DNA from: Sporomusa sphaeroides DSM 2875
GTDB lineage: Bacteria; Bacillota; Negativicutes; Sporomusales; Sporomusaceae
Reading direction: 5' to 3'
DNA length: 64,000 nucleotides
Assembly (NCBI RefSeq): GCF_001941975.2
Contig: NZ_CP146991.1
Span: 931,501 to 995,500 of the forward strand
In this document: piece by piece, positions 26,457 through 33,045 of the stretch
How positions within the stretch are numbered: the first letter of the stretch is position 1
Layout: each line of letters starts with the position of its first letter
Position numbers and translations under genes: made by a program
The notes under the pieces: generated by a model
What the model was told of the DNA's origin: nothing
Databases searched by the model: none
The model's input: the letters and a program-made list of their open reading frames with translations, nothing else

Positions 26457-27218
26457 ATGCAGAAAAAACAGTTAACAACTAAGATTATTTTACCCTGGCT
26501 GGCGATTATCGCCTTTCTGGGAGTGTGGCAGGCGGCAGCCGGGTTTTATACTCCCGAGCAGCTGCCGGGGCCGTCTGCGGTGCTTGCAGGCTTAGGAGAA
26601 TTGGCGGAAACCGGTTTGTTATGGGAGCACATTGAAGTAAGCCTTGTCCGTTTTGCCATCTCCTACAGCCTGGCGCTCATTGCCGCTGTTCCCTTAGGGC
26701 TGGTCCTGGGATGGCATACCTATTCGCTGGCGGCAGTGGGACCGCTGCTCCAGATATTGCGGCCCATTTCGCCGATTGCCTGGTTTCCGCTGGCGGTGCT
26801 GTGGTTTGGTGTGGGGAATGCTCCGGCGATATTTATCATTTTCCTGTCGGCCTTTTTCCCGATATTGTTATCCACAATTAGTGCTGTTAGAAAAATCGAT
26901 CCCGTTTACTTGAAAGTTGCGCAAAACTTTGGTGTAGGCAAAGGTATGCTGTTTGCTAAAATCGTTATTCCGGCCGCCTTTCCGTACATTATGATTGGTC
27001 TTAATCTTGCAATAGGCATAGCCTGGATTCATTTGGTGGCCGGCGAAATGCTGGGAGCGCAATCCGGTCTTGGTTATTTAATTGTAGATTCCCGCAACTT
27101 CTTGCGGACAGACTGGATTATGGGCGGCATGCTGGTTGTCGGCCTGCTGGGGCTTGCCGTAAACACGGTGATGGACTGGGCGGAAAAAGGAATTAACCGT
27201 AAATGGGGAATGGGTTAA
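26457..27218 (+). CDS. ABC transporter permease, SsuC/TauC type
   Basis: About 253 residues with six membrane helices and the ABC importer permease loop near the end (PAAFPYIMIGLNLAIGIAWI, matching the EAA motif with following Gly). The frame opens at 26424 inside the binding-protein gene, but the ATG at 26457 is chosen because GGGGTG is at the right distance and it avoids overlap. It would form the membrane channel with the ATPase encoded next. Confidence 0.88.
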   Translation: MQKKQLTTKIILPWLAIIAFLGVWQAAAGFYTPEQLPGPSAVLAGLGELAETGLLWEHIEVSLVRFAISYSLALIAAVPLGLVLGWHTYSLAAVGPLLQILRPISPIAWFPLAVLWFGVGNAPAIFIIFLSAFFPILLSTISAVRKIDPVYLKVAQNFGVGKGMLFAKIVIPAAFPYIMIGLNLAIGIAWIHLVAGEMLGAQSGLGYLIVDSRNFLRTDWIMGGMLVVGLLGLAVNTVMDWAEKGINRKWGMG

Positions 27219-27234
27219 ACTATGAGGTGGTAAT

Positions 27235-28011
27235 TTGGCAAAAATAGAGATAAACAATATATACAAAAGTTTTCCGGGAGTTAAGGGCAAACAGCTTGAT
27301 GTTCTTGTGGATATCAATCTACAGATTGAGTCTGGCGAGTTTCTGTGCCTGCTCGGCCCAAGCGGCTGCGGCAAGACAACACTGATGAATTTGATGGCCG
27401 GATTTGAACAGCCGACAGGCGGAACACTAACCATTGACGGATTGCCTGTCACCCGCCCAAATCCCAAACATATCACCATATTTCAGGACTATGGCCTGTT
27501 TCCCTGGCGGAATGTATTGGGTAATGTTATCTTTGGTCTTGAGGCCAAGGGGATAAAGGGCGCAGCCGCCCGGGAAAGGGCGGAAGCGTACTTGGAACTG
27601 GTGGGCTTGACCGAATTTGCCGGAAGTTTTCCCAGACAGCTTTCGGGCGGGATGAAGCAGCGCGTAGCTATTGCCAGAGCGTTGGCAGTCGAACCTGACA
27701 TTCTGTTTATGGATGAGCCTTTTGCTGCCTTAGATGCGTTTACCCGCTACCGGCTGCAGGATGAAGTACTAAGAATTTGGCAGGAAAAGCAGCCGACGAT
27801 TATATTTGTTACCCATGATATTGACGAGGCGGTGTATTTGGCGCAGCGGGTTGCTATTATGTCACCTAACCCCGGACGGATCAAACAGATGATTGATATA
27901 CAGTTGCCAAGACCCTGTGATCGGGGGGATGCCGGTCTGATCACTTACCGGCAGAAAGTTTTTCAGGAATTCGAACTGGTCCAGGACATCAATCAGGATT
28001 ATATTATTTAA
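27235..28011 (+). CDS. ABC transporter ATPase, SsuB/TauB type
   Basis: A 258-residue ATPase with Walker A GPSGCGKTT, Q-loop ITIFQDYGLFPW, signature LSGGMKQR, Walker B ILFMDEPFAALD and H-loop VTHDIDEA. This matches the nitrate/sulfonate importer ATPases. The start is TTG at 27235 with GAGGTGG four bases upstream; no better start is available. It completes the importer operon behind cooS; larE begins 26 bases later. Confidence 0.9.
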   Translation: MAKIEINNIYKSFPGVKGKQLDVLVDINLQIESGEFLCLLGPSGCGKTTLMNLMAGFEQPTGGTLTIDGLPVTRPNPKHITIFQDYGLFPWRNVLGNVIFGLEAKGIKGAAARERAEAYLELVGLTEFAGSFPRQLSGGMKQRVAIARALAVEPDILFMDEPFAALDAFTRYRLQDEVLRIWQEKQPTIIFVTHDIDEAVYLAQRVAIMSPNPGRIKQMIDIQLPRPCDRGDAGLITYRQKVFQEFELVQDINQDYII

Positions 28012-28037
28012 GACATCAAGATGCAGGAGGAGCTAGC

Positions 28038-28862
28038 ATGCAAATCACTGAGAAATTAGAAAAGCTGACACAATTACTGAGGGAAATGGGAGCAGTAGCA
28101 GTGGCTTTCTCCGGAGGGGTTGACAGCAGTTTTTTGGCGGCAGCGGCCCAGCGGGCGTTGGGTGATCAGGCTGTCGCTGTCACTGCCTATTCAGAAACGC
28201 TGCCTGAGTCGGAACGGCAGGAGGCTATTGCCATTGCGCAAAAAATTGGTATCAGGCATGTCCTTTTACACATCAGCGAACTTGCCAGCGAAGAGTTTGT
28301 CGCCAATACGCCGGATCGCTGCTACTTCTGCAAAAAAGAACGTTTTGACGCGCTAAGACAATGGGCAGATGCTGAGCAGATAGCTTGGGTACTGGAAGGC
28401 TCGAATGCGGATGATAAGTCGGATTACCGTCCGGGTATGAGGGCTATTGACGAGTTGACAGGAGTTCGCAGCCCCTTGCTGGAAGCCGGACTGACTAAGG
28501 CGGAAATACGCACTCTATCTAAGGAGTGGGGTGTGCCTACCTGGAACAAGCCCAGTGCAGCCTGTCTGTCTTCGCGGGTAGCTTACGGCTTGCCGGTTAC
28601 AGCCGGGAGGCTGAAGCAAATTGAGCTTGCCGAGGGGTTTATTAAGCAATTTTGCCAGGGTCAGATCAGGGTTAGACACCATGATAATCTGGCCCGTATT
28701 GAGGTAGCTCAGGCAGATATCCCGGTATTGGCTCAAGCAGATACAGCAGATCTGATTACTAAAGAGCTCCGGAAATTAGGGTTTACTTATGTTACACTGG
28801 ATTTGGCCGGATATCGTACCGGTAGTATGAATGCTGTTTTAGATATTAATGGCAACCTGTAA
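28038..28862 (+). CDS. larE: ATP-dependent sulfur transferase LarE
   Basis: A 274-residue PP-loop enzyme (AFSGGVDSSFL near residue 24) of the LarE family, which adds sulfur to pyridinium biscarboxylate in the making of the nickel-pincer nucleotide cofactor. Three cysteines stand at C95 and C98 (DRCYFCKKE) and C176 (SAACLSSR); the last corresponds to the sacrificial cysteine of the Lactobacillus enzyme, and the trio corresponds to the type that holds a [4Fe-4S] cluster and can act catalytically. larA, larB and larC are not in the window. It is the last gene of the cooS-importer series (AGGAGG ribosome site), and an inverted repeat follows. Confidence 0.88.
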   Translation: MQITEKLEKLTQLLREMGAVAVAFSGGVDSSFLAAAAQRALGDQAVAVTAYSETLPESERQEAIAIAQKIGIRHVLLHISELASEEFVANTPDRCYFCKKERFDALRQWADAEQIAWVLEGSNADDKSDYRPGMRAIDELTGVRSPLLEAGLTKAEIRTLSKEWGVPTWNKPSAACLSSRVAYGLPVTAGRLKQIELAEGFIKQFCQGQIRVRHHDNLARIEVAQADIPVLAQADTADLITKELRKLGFTYVTLDLAGYRTGSMNAVLDINGNL

Positions 28863-28881
28863 AAGCCAGGGGCAAACAAGT

Positions 28882-28923
28882 AACAAGCACGGGATTTCCT
28901 GCAGCGGAAATTCCGTGCTTGTT
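28882..28923 (+). terminator. Inverted repeat, probable end of the cooS-larE operon
   Basis: A 13-bp stem (28882-28894 with 28911-28923, one mismatch or wobble) without a clear T run. Probably a terminator or RNA-end structure. Confidence 0.5.
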
Positions 28924-29078
28924 GCATAATTATTCCTGTTGGCAACTGTTTTAGGTAAAGGTTTTGTTCCCGCAAGCCTGCTTGCTGATTCCAGGAATGA
29001 ATTTATTTTACATGGTTTGCAGGAATATAAAAACTTTTATGGAAATAAGAGGTAATAAATAAAGAGAGGGGTGTCACT

Positions 29079-29252
29079 ACGAATAATCAAACGCAGCCGT
29101 TATTAGTTGCTTTTACGTGTGAAACATGCGGAAGAATACTGGCTTGGGCATTACCTGAAGCGACAGTTCGCTGTAAGCACTGCGGGAAGTGGATTGTAAA
29201 CTCTAATGTAAAAGCGGTAGATAAGGAAATTCCAGCATACCATACGGTATAG
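29079..29252 (+). CDS. Small zinc-ribbon protein, non-standard (ACG) start
   Basis: A 57-codon frame with two CxxC knuckles, C14-x2-C17 (TCETCGRIL) and C32-x2-C35 (CKHCGKW), the pattern of a zinc ribbon. An AGAGGGG ribosome site lies seven bases before the codon ACG at 29079, but no ATG, GTG or TTG exists in frame between the upstream stop and the ribbon. Either ACG is used as start, or the ATG was lost by mutation or sequencing error. The coding pattern and ribosome site argue that it is or was a real gene. Function unknown. Confidence 0.55.
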   Translation, partial: TNNQTQPLLVAFTCETCGRILAWALPEATVRCKHCGKWIVNSNVKAVDKEIPAYHTV

Positions 29253-29259
29253 AATAAAT

Positions 29260-29288
29260 TTGACAAAATAATAGAAAATATATATAAT
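29260..29288 (+). promoter_or_regulatory. Sigma-A promoter of the tRNA pair
   Basis: TTGACA (29260-29265), a 17-base spacer and TATAAT (29283-29288): a perfect consensus promoter 34 bases before tRNA-Gln. Confidence 0.9.
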
Positions 29289-29322
29289 AGTTTTTGTGAC
29301 AAAAAACATGAACTAAAGTTTT

Positions 29323-29398
29323 TGGGGCGTCGCCAAGTTGGTAAGGCACGGGACTCTGACTCCCGCATTCCTAGGTTCGAGTCCTAGCGCCCCAGCCA
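29323..29398 (+). tRNA. tRNA-Gln (anticodon CTG)
   Basis: Folds as a complete tRNA: acceptor TGGGGCG/CGCCCCA, D arm GCC/GGC, anticodon stem CGGGA/TCCCG with loop CTCTGAC (anticodon CTG), T arm with GGTTCGAGTCC, and an encoded CCA. CTG is the less usual glutamine anticodon; the TTG species must be elsewhere. Confidence 0.95.
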
Positions 29399-29404
29399 TA
29401 ACAT

Positions 29405-29480
<76 letters not shown>

Positions 29481-29489
29481 ATGAATTCA

Positions 29490-29517
29490 AGGCTTCCGAG
29501 GATTCGGAAGTCTTTTG
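29490..29517 (+). terminator. Terminator of the tRNA operon
   Basis: A 10-bp stem (29490-29499 with 29504-29513) followed by T residues. A close copy follows the tRNA-Lys remnant at 41873. Confidence 0.8.
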
Positions 29518-29643
29518 TTTATAGTAACTGCGCCAAACCACAGGGGAAATGTAAGCAGACGTGTTTGGCCTGTTTTGGTTTTATTGGCGGCAGGTATGGC
29601 AATGGGTATAGTCTTGGTACGCGAGAAGCAAAATGAGCGTCCC
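29515..29643 (+). pseudogene. Unknown reading frame cut by the second group II intron
   Basis: An open frame from a TTG at 29515 runs into the intron boundary. Its end, VWPVLVLLAAGMAMGIVL followed by REKQNERP, looks like a membrane anchor, so this may be the start of a membrane protein. No proper start codon or ribosome site is visible in frame. It does not match the protein fragment on the other side of the intron. Confidence 0.3.
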
Positions 29644-31520
29644 GTGCGCCAAGAAGCGCACGGAGTAAAGCGGGTGGAAATCCCGTCTGGGAAGGTCTAG
29701 CCAACCACCCAGTATCCAGCCTTGGGACTGAAGCGGTAACGCCAGGTCTAAGCGTAGGCAGGAAAGGTAGTAGGCCGAAAGCACAAGCTGAAGATGTAGA
29801 ATCCCGAAATCATCAATGGTCAAGGTCGATGCATGGGACGAGCAGAAGACAACACCGCAGTTAGCGATACAGGCGAGCTAATCGCGGCAGCCCGGGATCG
29901 TAGGTCTTGGCATGCTACACACTGTTACTCCGTGTGAACTTGGGAGACCCTGCCGCTCTCAAAGGAGTATGGCGGACAAGTCGAAGATGAGGAAGCCAAA
30001 TAAGCGACAGGGAGTCGGATTACGTCGTAGTACCGAAGAAGCCGGGTAATGCCAGCGGAGGGAAGGACGTAACATAGTAGTGGCCTTGGAAAAAGAAACA
30101 ATGCTGCACTGGAGGCAGAGAACCCATTGGAAACAAAGCTGACAAGGATAGCTGAATTAGCCAAACAAAGACCGAGAGTCAAGTTGCAAACCCTTATCCA
30201 TGCTATTGACGAGGAAAGCCTGAACGCGGCCCATAGTATTCTGTCAGCAGACAAGGCAGTAGGCGTTGATGGTGTAACCAAAGAAGAATACGGTGAAAAG
30301 CTACAGGAAAACATCAAGAATCTCCTGGAAAGAATGAAGCGGCAAGCGTACAAGCCGCAGCCAGTAAAGAGAGTCTACATCCCCAAAACGGATAAGAAGA
30401 AACGCCCACTAGGGATACCTGCCTATGAGGACAAACTGGTGCAGAAAGTACTTAATGAAGTCCTGACAGCCATCTACGAACCGGAATTTCTGGACTGCTC
30501 CTACGGTTTCAGACCAGAGAGAAATTGCCATGAAGCGCTGAAGGAAATCACCAAGATTCTCGAAAGCAAGAAGGTCAGCTATGTAGTGGATGCGGACATT
30601 AAAGGATTCTTTGACAACGTAGAACACGGGTGGATGGTGAAGTTTCTACAAGAACGAATCCAAGACCCGAATCTATTGAGACTGATAGTACGATTTCTTA
30701 AAGCAGGTGTCATGGAACAGGGGAAACTAGAAGAGGCGGACACCGGAACGCCGCAAGGGGGAATCATATCCCCAACCCTGGCGAACATATACCTGCACTA
30801 TGTGCTCGACCTGTGGTTTATGGTAAAGATAAAGCGGGAATGCAGAGGCGAGGCCTATTTAATTCGGTACTGTGACGACTTTGTATGCTTCTTTCAATAC
30901 CAAGAAGATGCCGAAGATTTCTACGGTAAGTTGATAGAACGATTGAGGAAATTCAACCTAGAAATAGCAGAGGAGAAAACAAAGACTATCGAATTCGGGC
31001 GCTTTGCTGAGGAAAGACGGAATAACCAAGGGGCCAGCAAACCGGAGACATTCGACTTTCTTGGGTTCACGCACTACTGTAGCAAGAGCAAGAAGGGAAA
31101 ATTCCGCGTCAAAAGGAAAACCAGCCGGAAGAAATTGAGAGCAAAGCTAAAACATTTCGCTGGATGGCTCTATCAAAATATGCATACAGAGATAGGAAAA
31201 TTGATTAAGCAGATAAACATCAAGCTGGTTGGTCACTTCCGCTACTATGGAGTAACCGACAACAGCAGCGCTATCAATACATTTGGATACTATATACGGC
31301 GTAAATTGTTTGAAGTACTTAATCGAAGAAGCCAAAAGAAGAGCTTGACCTGGGAAGGATTTGCAAAACTCAAAGATAGATTCCCGCTAGCTAAAGCGAG
31401 GATCTATGTAAATATCTATGGCTAAACGTAAGTAAATGCTGCTATGAAGAGCCGGATGCCTTAATAGGGCACGTCCGGTTCTGTGAGGGGGGCGTGCCGC
31501 GAGGCGCGCTTCTACTCGAC
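29644..31520 (+). mobile_element. Second group II intron with encoded maturase
   Basis: The 5' end reads GTGCGCCAAGAAGCGCACGG with the usual GTGCG start; about 480 bases of structured non-coding RNA follow, then the maturase. Domain V is clear (GAGCCGGATGCC ... GTCCGGTTC at about 31450-31482), domain VI follows and the element ends CTACTCGAC at 31520. The flanking exons do not belong to one gene: an unknown membrane-anchor frame on the left and a CorC-like tail on the right. It differs clearly from the intron at 19122. Confidence 0.9.
30127..31425 (+). CDS. ltrA: Group II intron reverse transcriptase/maturase (YCDD variant)
   Basis: A 432-residue intron protein. Reverse transcriptase blocks: RPLGIPAYEDKLVQKVLNEV, CSYGFRPERNCHEAL, GTPQGGIISPTLANIYLHYV and the catalytic LIRYCDDFVCFF, in which the usual YADD is YCDD; both catalytic aspartates are kept. 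A shortened maturase region follows and the protein ends without an endonuclease domain. The start is TTG at 30127 with GGAGG about 11 bases upstream. It is only distantly similar to the maturase at 19561, so the two introns arrived separately. Confidence 0.92.
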   Translation: METKLTRIAELAKQRPRVKLQTLIHAIDEESLNAAHSILSADKAVGVDGVTKEEYGEKLQENIKNLLERMKRQAYKPQPVKRVYIPKTDKKKRPLGIPAYEDKLVQKVLNEVLTAIYEPEFLDCSYGFRPERNCHEALKEITKILESKKVSYVVDADIKGFFDNVEHGWMVKFLQERIQDPNLLRLIVRFLKAGVMEQGKLEEADTGTPQGGIISPTLANIYLHYVLDLWFMVKIKRECRGEAYLIRYCDDFVCFFQYQEDAEDFYGKLIERLRKFNLEIAEEKTKTIEFGRFAEERRNNQGASKPETFDFLGFTHYCSKSKKGKFRVKRKTSRKKLRAKLKHFAGWLYQNMHTEIGKLIKQINIKLVGHFRYYGVTDNSSAINTFGYYIRRKLFEVLNRRSQKKSLTWEGFAKLKDRFPLAKARIYVNIYG

Positions 31521-31522
31521 CG

Positions 31523-31681
31523 CGCTTCTCCGAAGATATTTTAAAAGAAATCGTCGGCGAAATCCAAGATGAGTTTGACGAAGAGCGGCCTGTTGTTGAA
31601 ATGCGGGCCGATAATGCCCGTTCGGTTGATGGACGCCTGCTGTTAGGGGAAATCAACGAAGTTTTGGGGCTGGATTATTAA
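31523..31681 (+). pseudogene. C-terminal remnant of a CorC/TlyC-type (hemolysin-family) protein
   Basis: Directly behind the intron, 52 codons read FSEDILKEIVGEIQDEFD, then a stretch with RSVDGRLLLGEINEVLGLDY and a stop. EDILEEIVGEIQDE is the junction of the second CBS domain and the CorC_HlyC domain of CNNM/CorC-type transporters. The membrane and CBS parts are absent, so the gene is broken. A good terminator follows. Confidence 0.75.
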
Positions 31682-31686
31682 TATTC

Positions 31687-31733
31687 AAAGCATCACCTCC
31701 TGTTTTTTACAAACAGGAGGTGATGCTTTTTAA
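31687..31733 (+). terminator. Terminator after the CorC-like remnant
   Basis: A 19-bp nearly perfect stem (31687-31705 with 31711-31729) and a short T tail. Confidence 0.85.
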
Positions 31734-31756
31734 TTAACATGAATTTGAACAAAATC

Positions 31757-31822
31757 TTTACATTTTTTTTACATGAATGAGTTATTTCTTAACGACATCT
31801 TTACAGCATTTAAGGGTAAAAT
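31757..31822 (+). promoter_or_regulatory. KdpE/PhoB-type promoter of the lytic transglycosylase
   Basis: TTTACA at 31757-31762, again at 31768-31773 (11-base spacing) and at 31800-31805, then a -10 TAAAAT at 31817-31822. No normal -35 exists, so an activator is expected. The whole geometry is repeated before kdpFABC at 36545. Confidence 0.65.
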
Positions 31823-31963
31823 AGTAGCGTTATTCAAACTTGTTGCTTTGAGATCCTGTAAACGATTGTTTGATGCGGGGGAGTTCGCTATTTGACAGTC
31901 TTTTCACAGATATGCTAGGAGCTTAGGGTTATTTAGAAATCTTAACAACGGAGTGATCCTATA

Positions 31964-32527
31964 GTGAATTATACCTGGATGAAAGTCCTGGTAGTCGGGG
32001 TGTTTCTTGTAGTCGGGGCAAGTTGTATATATACTAGCGATTGGTTTCAAAAAAAATATGCCTATCCTTTTCTCTATAATGAACTCGTATGTCAATATGC
32101 CGCAAAACATGAGCTGGACCCGTGGCTGGTAACCGGAGTCATCAAGGCAGAAAGTAAGTTTGTGTTAGAAGCCAAGTCGCCTGTAGGGGCAGTAGGCTTA
32201 ATGCAGTTAATGCCTGAAACCGCACAGTGGATTGCCGTGCAGAGCGAAGATCCTGGTTTTCAGCTGCAGGATTTAGCATCGCCGGAAGTTAATATTCGGT
32301 TCGGTACGTGGTATCTGGCATCACTAAAGTATGAATTTAATGGGAATGAAGTGCTGATATTGGCTGCTTATAATGCTGGTAGAGGTAACGTAAAAGAATG
32401 GATGGAACAATATGGGTGGAATATGGAATTTCGTGATATAGAGCAAATTCCGTTTCCGGAAACCAGAGAGTTTATCCGTGAAGTGCTTTGGAATAAGAAG
32501 AGATATCAGGAATTATACAATCGATAA
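31964..32527 (+). CDS. Membrane-anchored lytic transglycosylase (SLT domain)
   Basis: A 187-residue murein-cleaving enzyme. One N-terminal membrane helix (about 7-24) anchors it; the SLT/goose-lysozyme-like domain follows, with catalytic Glu63 in IKAESKF, then GAVGLMQLMPETAQWIA and AAYNAGRGNVKEW. It cuts peptidoglycan between MurNAc and GlcNAc, forming anhydro ends. Start GTG at 31964 behind GGAGTG. Its promoter has the same activator boxes as kdpFABC, tying wall remodelling to the potassium/turgor response. Confidence 0.92.
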   Translation: MNYTWMKVLVVGVFLVVGASCIYTSDWFQKKYAYPFLYNELVCQYAAKHELDPWLVTGVIKAESKFVLEAKSPVGAVGLMQLMPETAQWIAVQSEDPGFQLQDLASPEVNIRFGTWYLASLKYEFNGNEVLILAAYNAGRGNVKEWMEQYGWNMEFRDIEQIPFPETREFIREVLWNKKRYQELYNR

Positions 32528-32585
32528 AACCCACGTCTCAGCTTAGTCACGGCAACTTATTCGTAAAATACAGGAAGCATAGCAG

Positions 32586-32821
32586 GCGGTAATCACTGGC
32601 CCGCCGGGAGTTGGAGTGGATGATAATGGCGTTGGTGCTGCGCGCTTTTGCTAATGGCTGCAACTGCCATGATGATTATCCTTAAAAAAATAAAAAGGCA
32701 TTATTTAGATATGGCGGAACAGTTGTATTTGCCGCTGGAAGAGTTGCTACGCTTTCCTTTCACTTGCAGAAATAGATGGGTTAGAGTACCGTGTCCGCTG
32801 AAGGCACGGTACTTCTTATAA
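32586..32821 (+). pseudogene. Degenerate fragments of an APC-type permease (possibly K+ transporter KimA-like)
   Basis: In the 518-base gap before kdpD, three frames each hold a piece that reads like one permease: GPPGVGVDDNGVGAA, MALVLRAFANGC (compare LRAFANGC-type helices of APC permeases) and, one frame over, IILKKIKRHYLDMAEQLYLP, which resembles the cytoplasmic HYxxVAEQL region of KimA/YdaO-type transporters. Frameshifts and stops separate them. It is interpreted as a decayed gene; the exact family is uncertain. The rest of the gap (32822-33045) is AT-rich leader sequence. Confidence 0.45.
32785..32813 (+). terminator. Hairpin at the end of the permease remnant
   Basis: A perfect 9-bp stem AGTACCGTG/CACGGTACT with an 11-base loop and TTCTTAT after it; a weak terminator. 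Confidence 0.5.
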
Positions 32822-33045
32822 AATATGGTTTTATGATTCGTAGTACAGATAAATGCTTGCTAAAATGATTTGTTGAAGACATGTAGGTGAAATGGTATTC
32901 AAGCAGAAAACAATAGTTGTAGACGTAATAAAAACTACTTGACATTACTTTTTAAAATCGGATGCTGTTTCTTACTAGTGTGGACCCATTGCCTCAATAC
33001 TTAGAATAAGATAAACGTTTGCTTAATAAGGAGTTGATATAGCGC

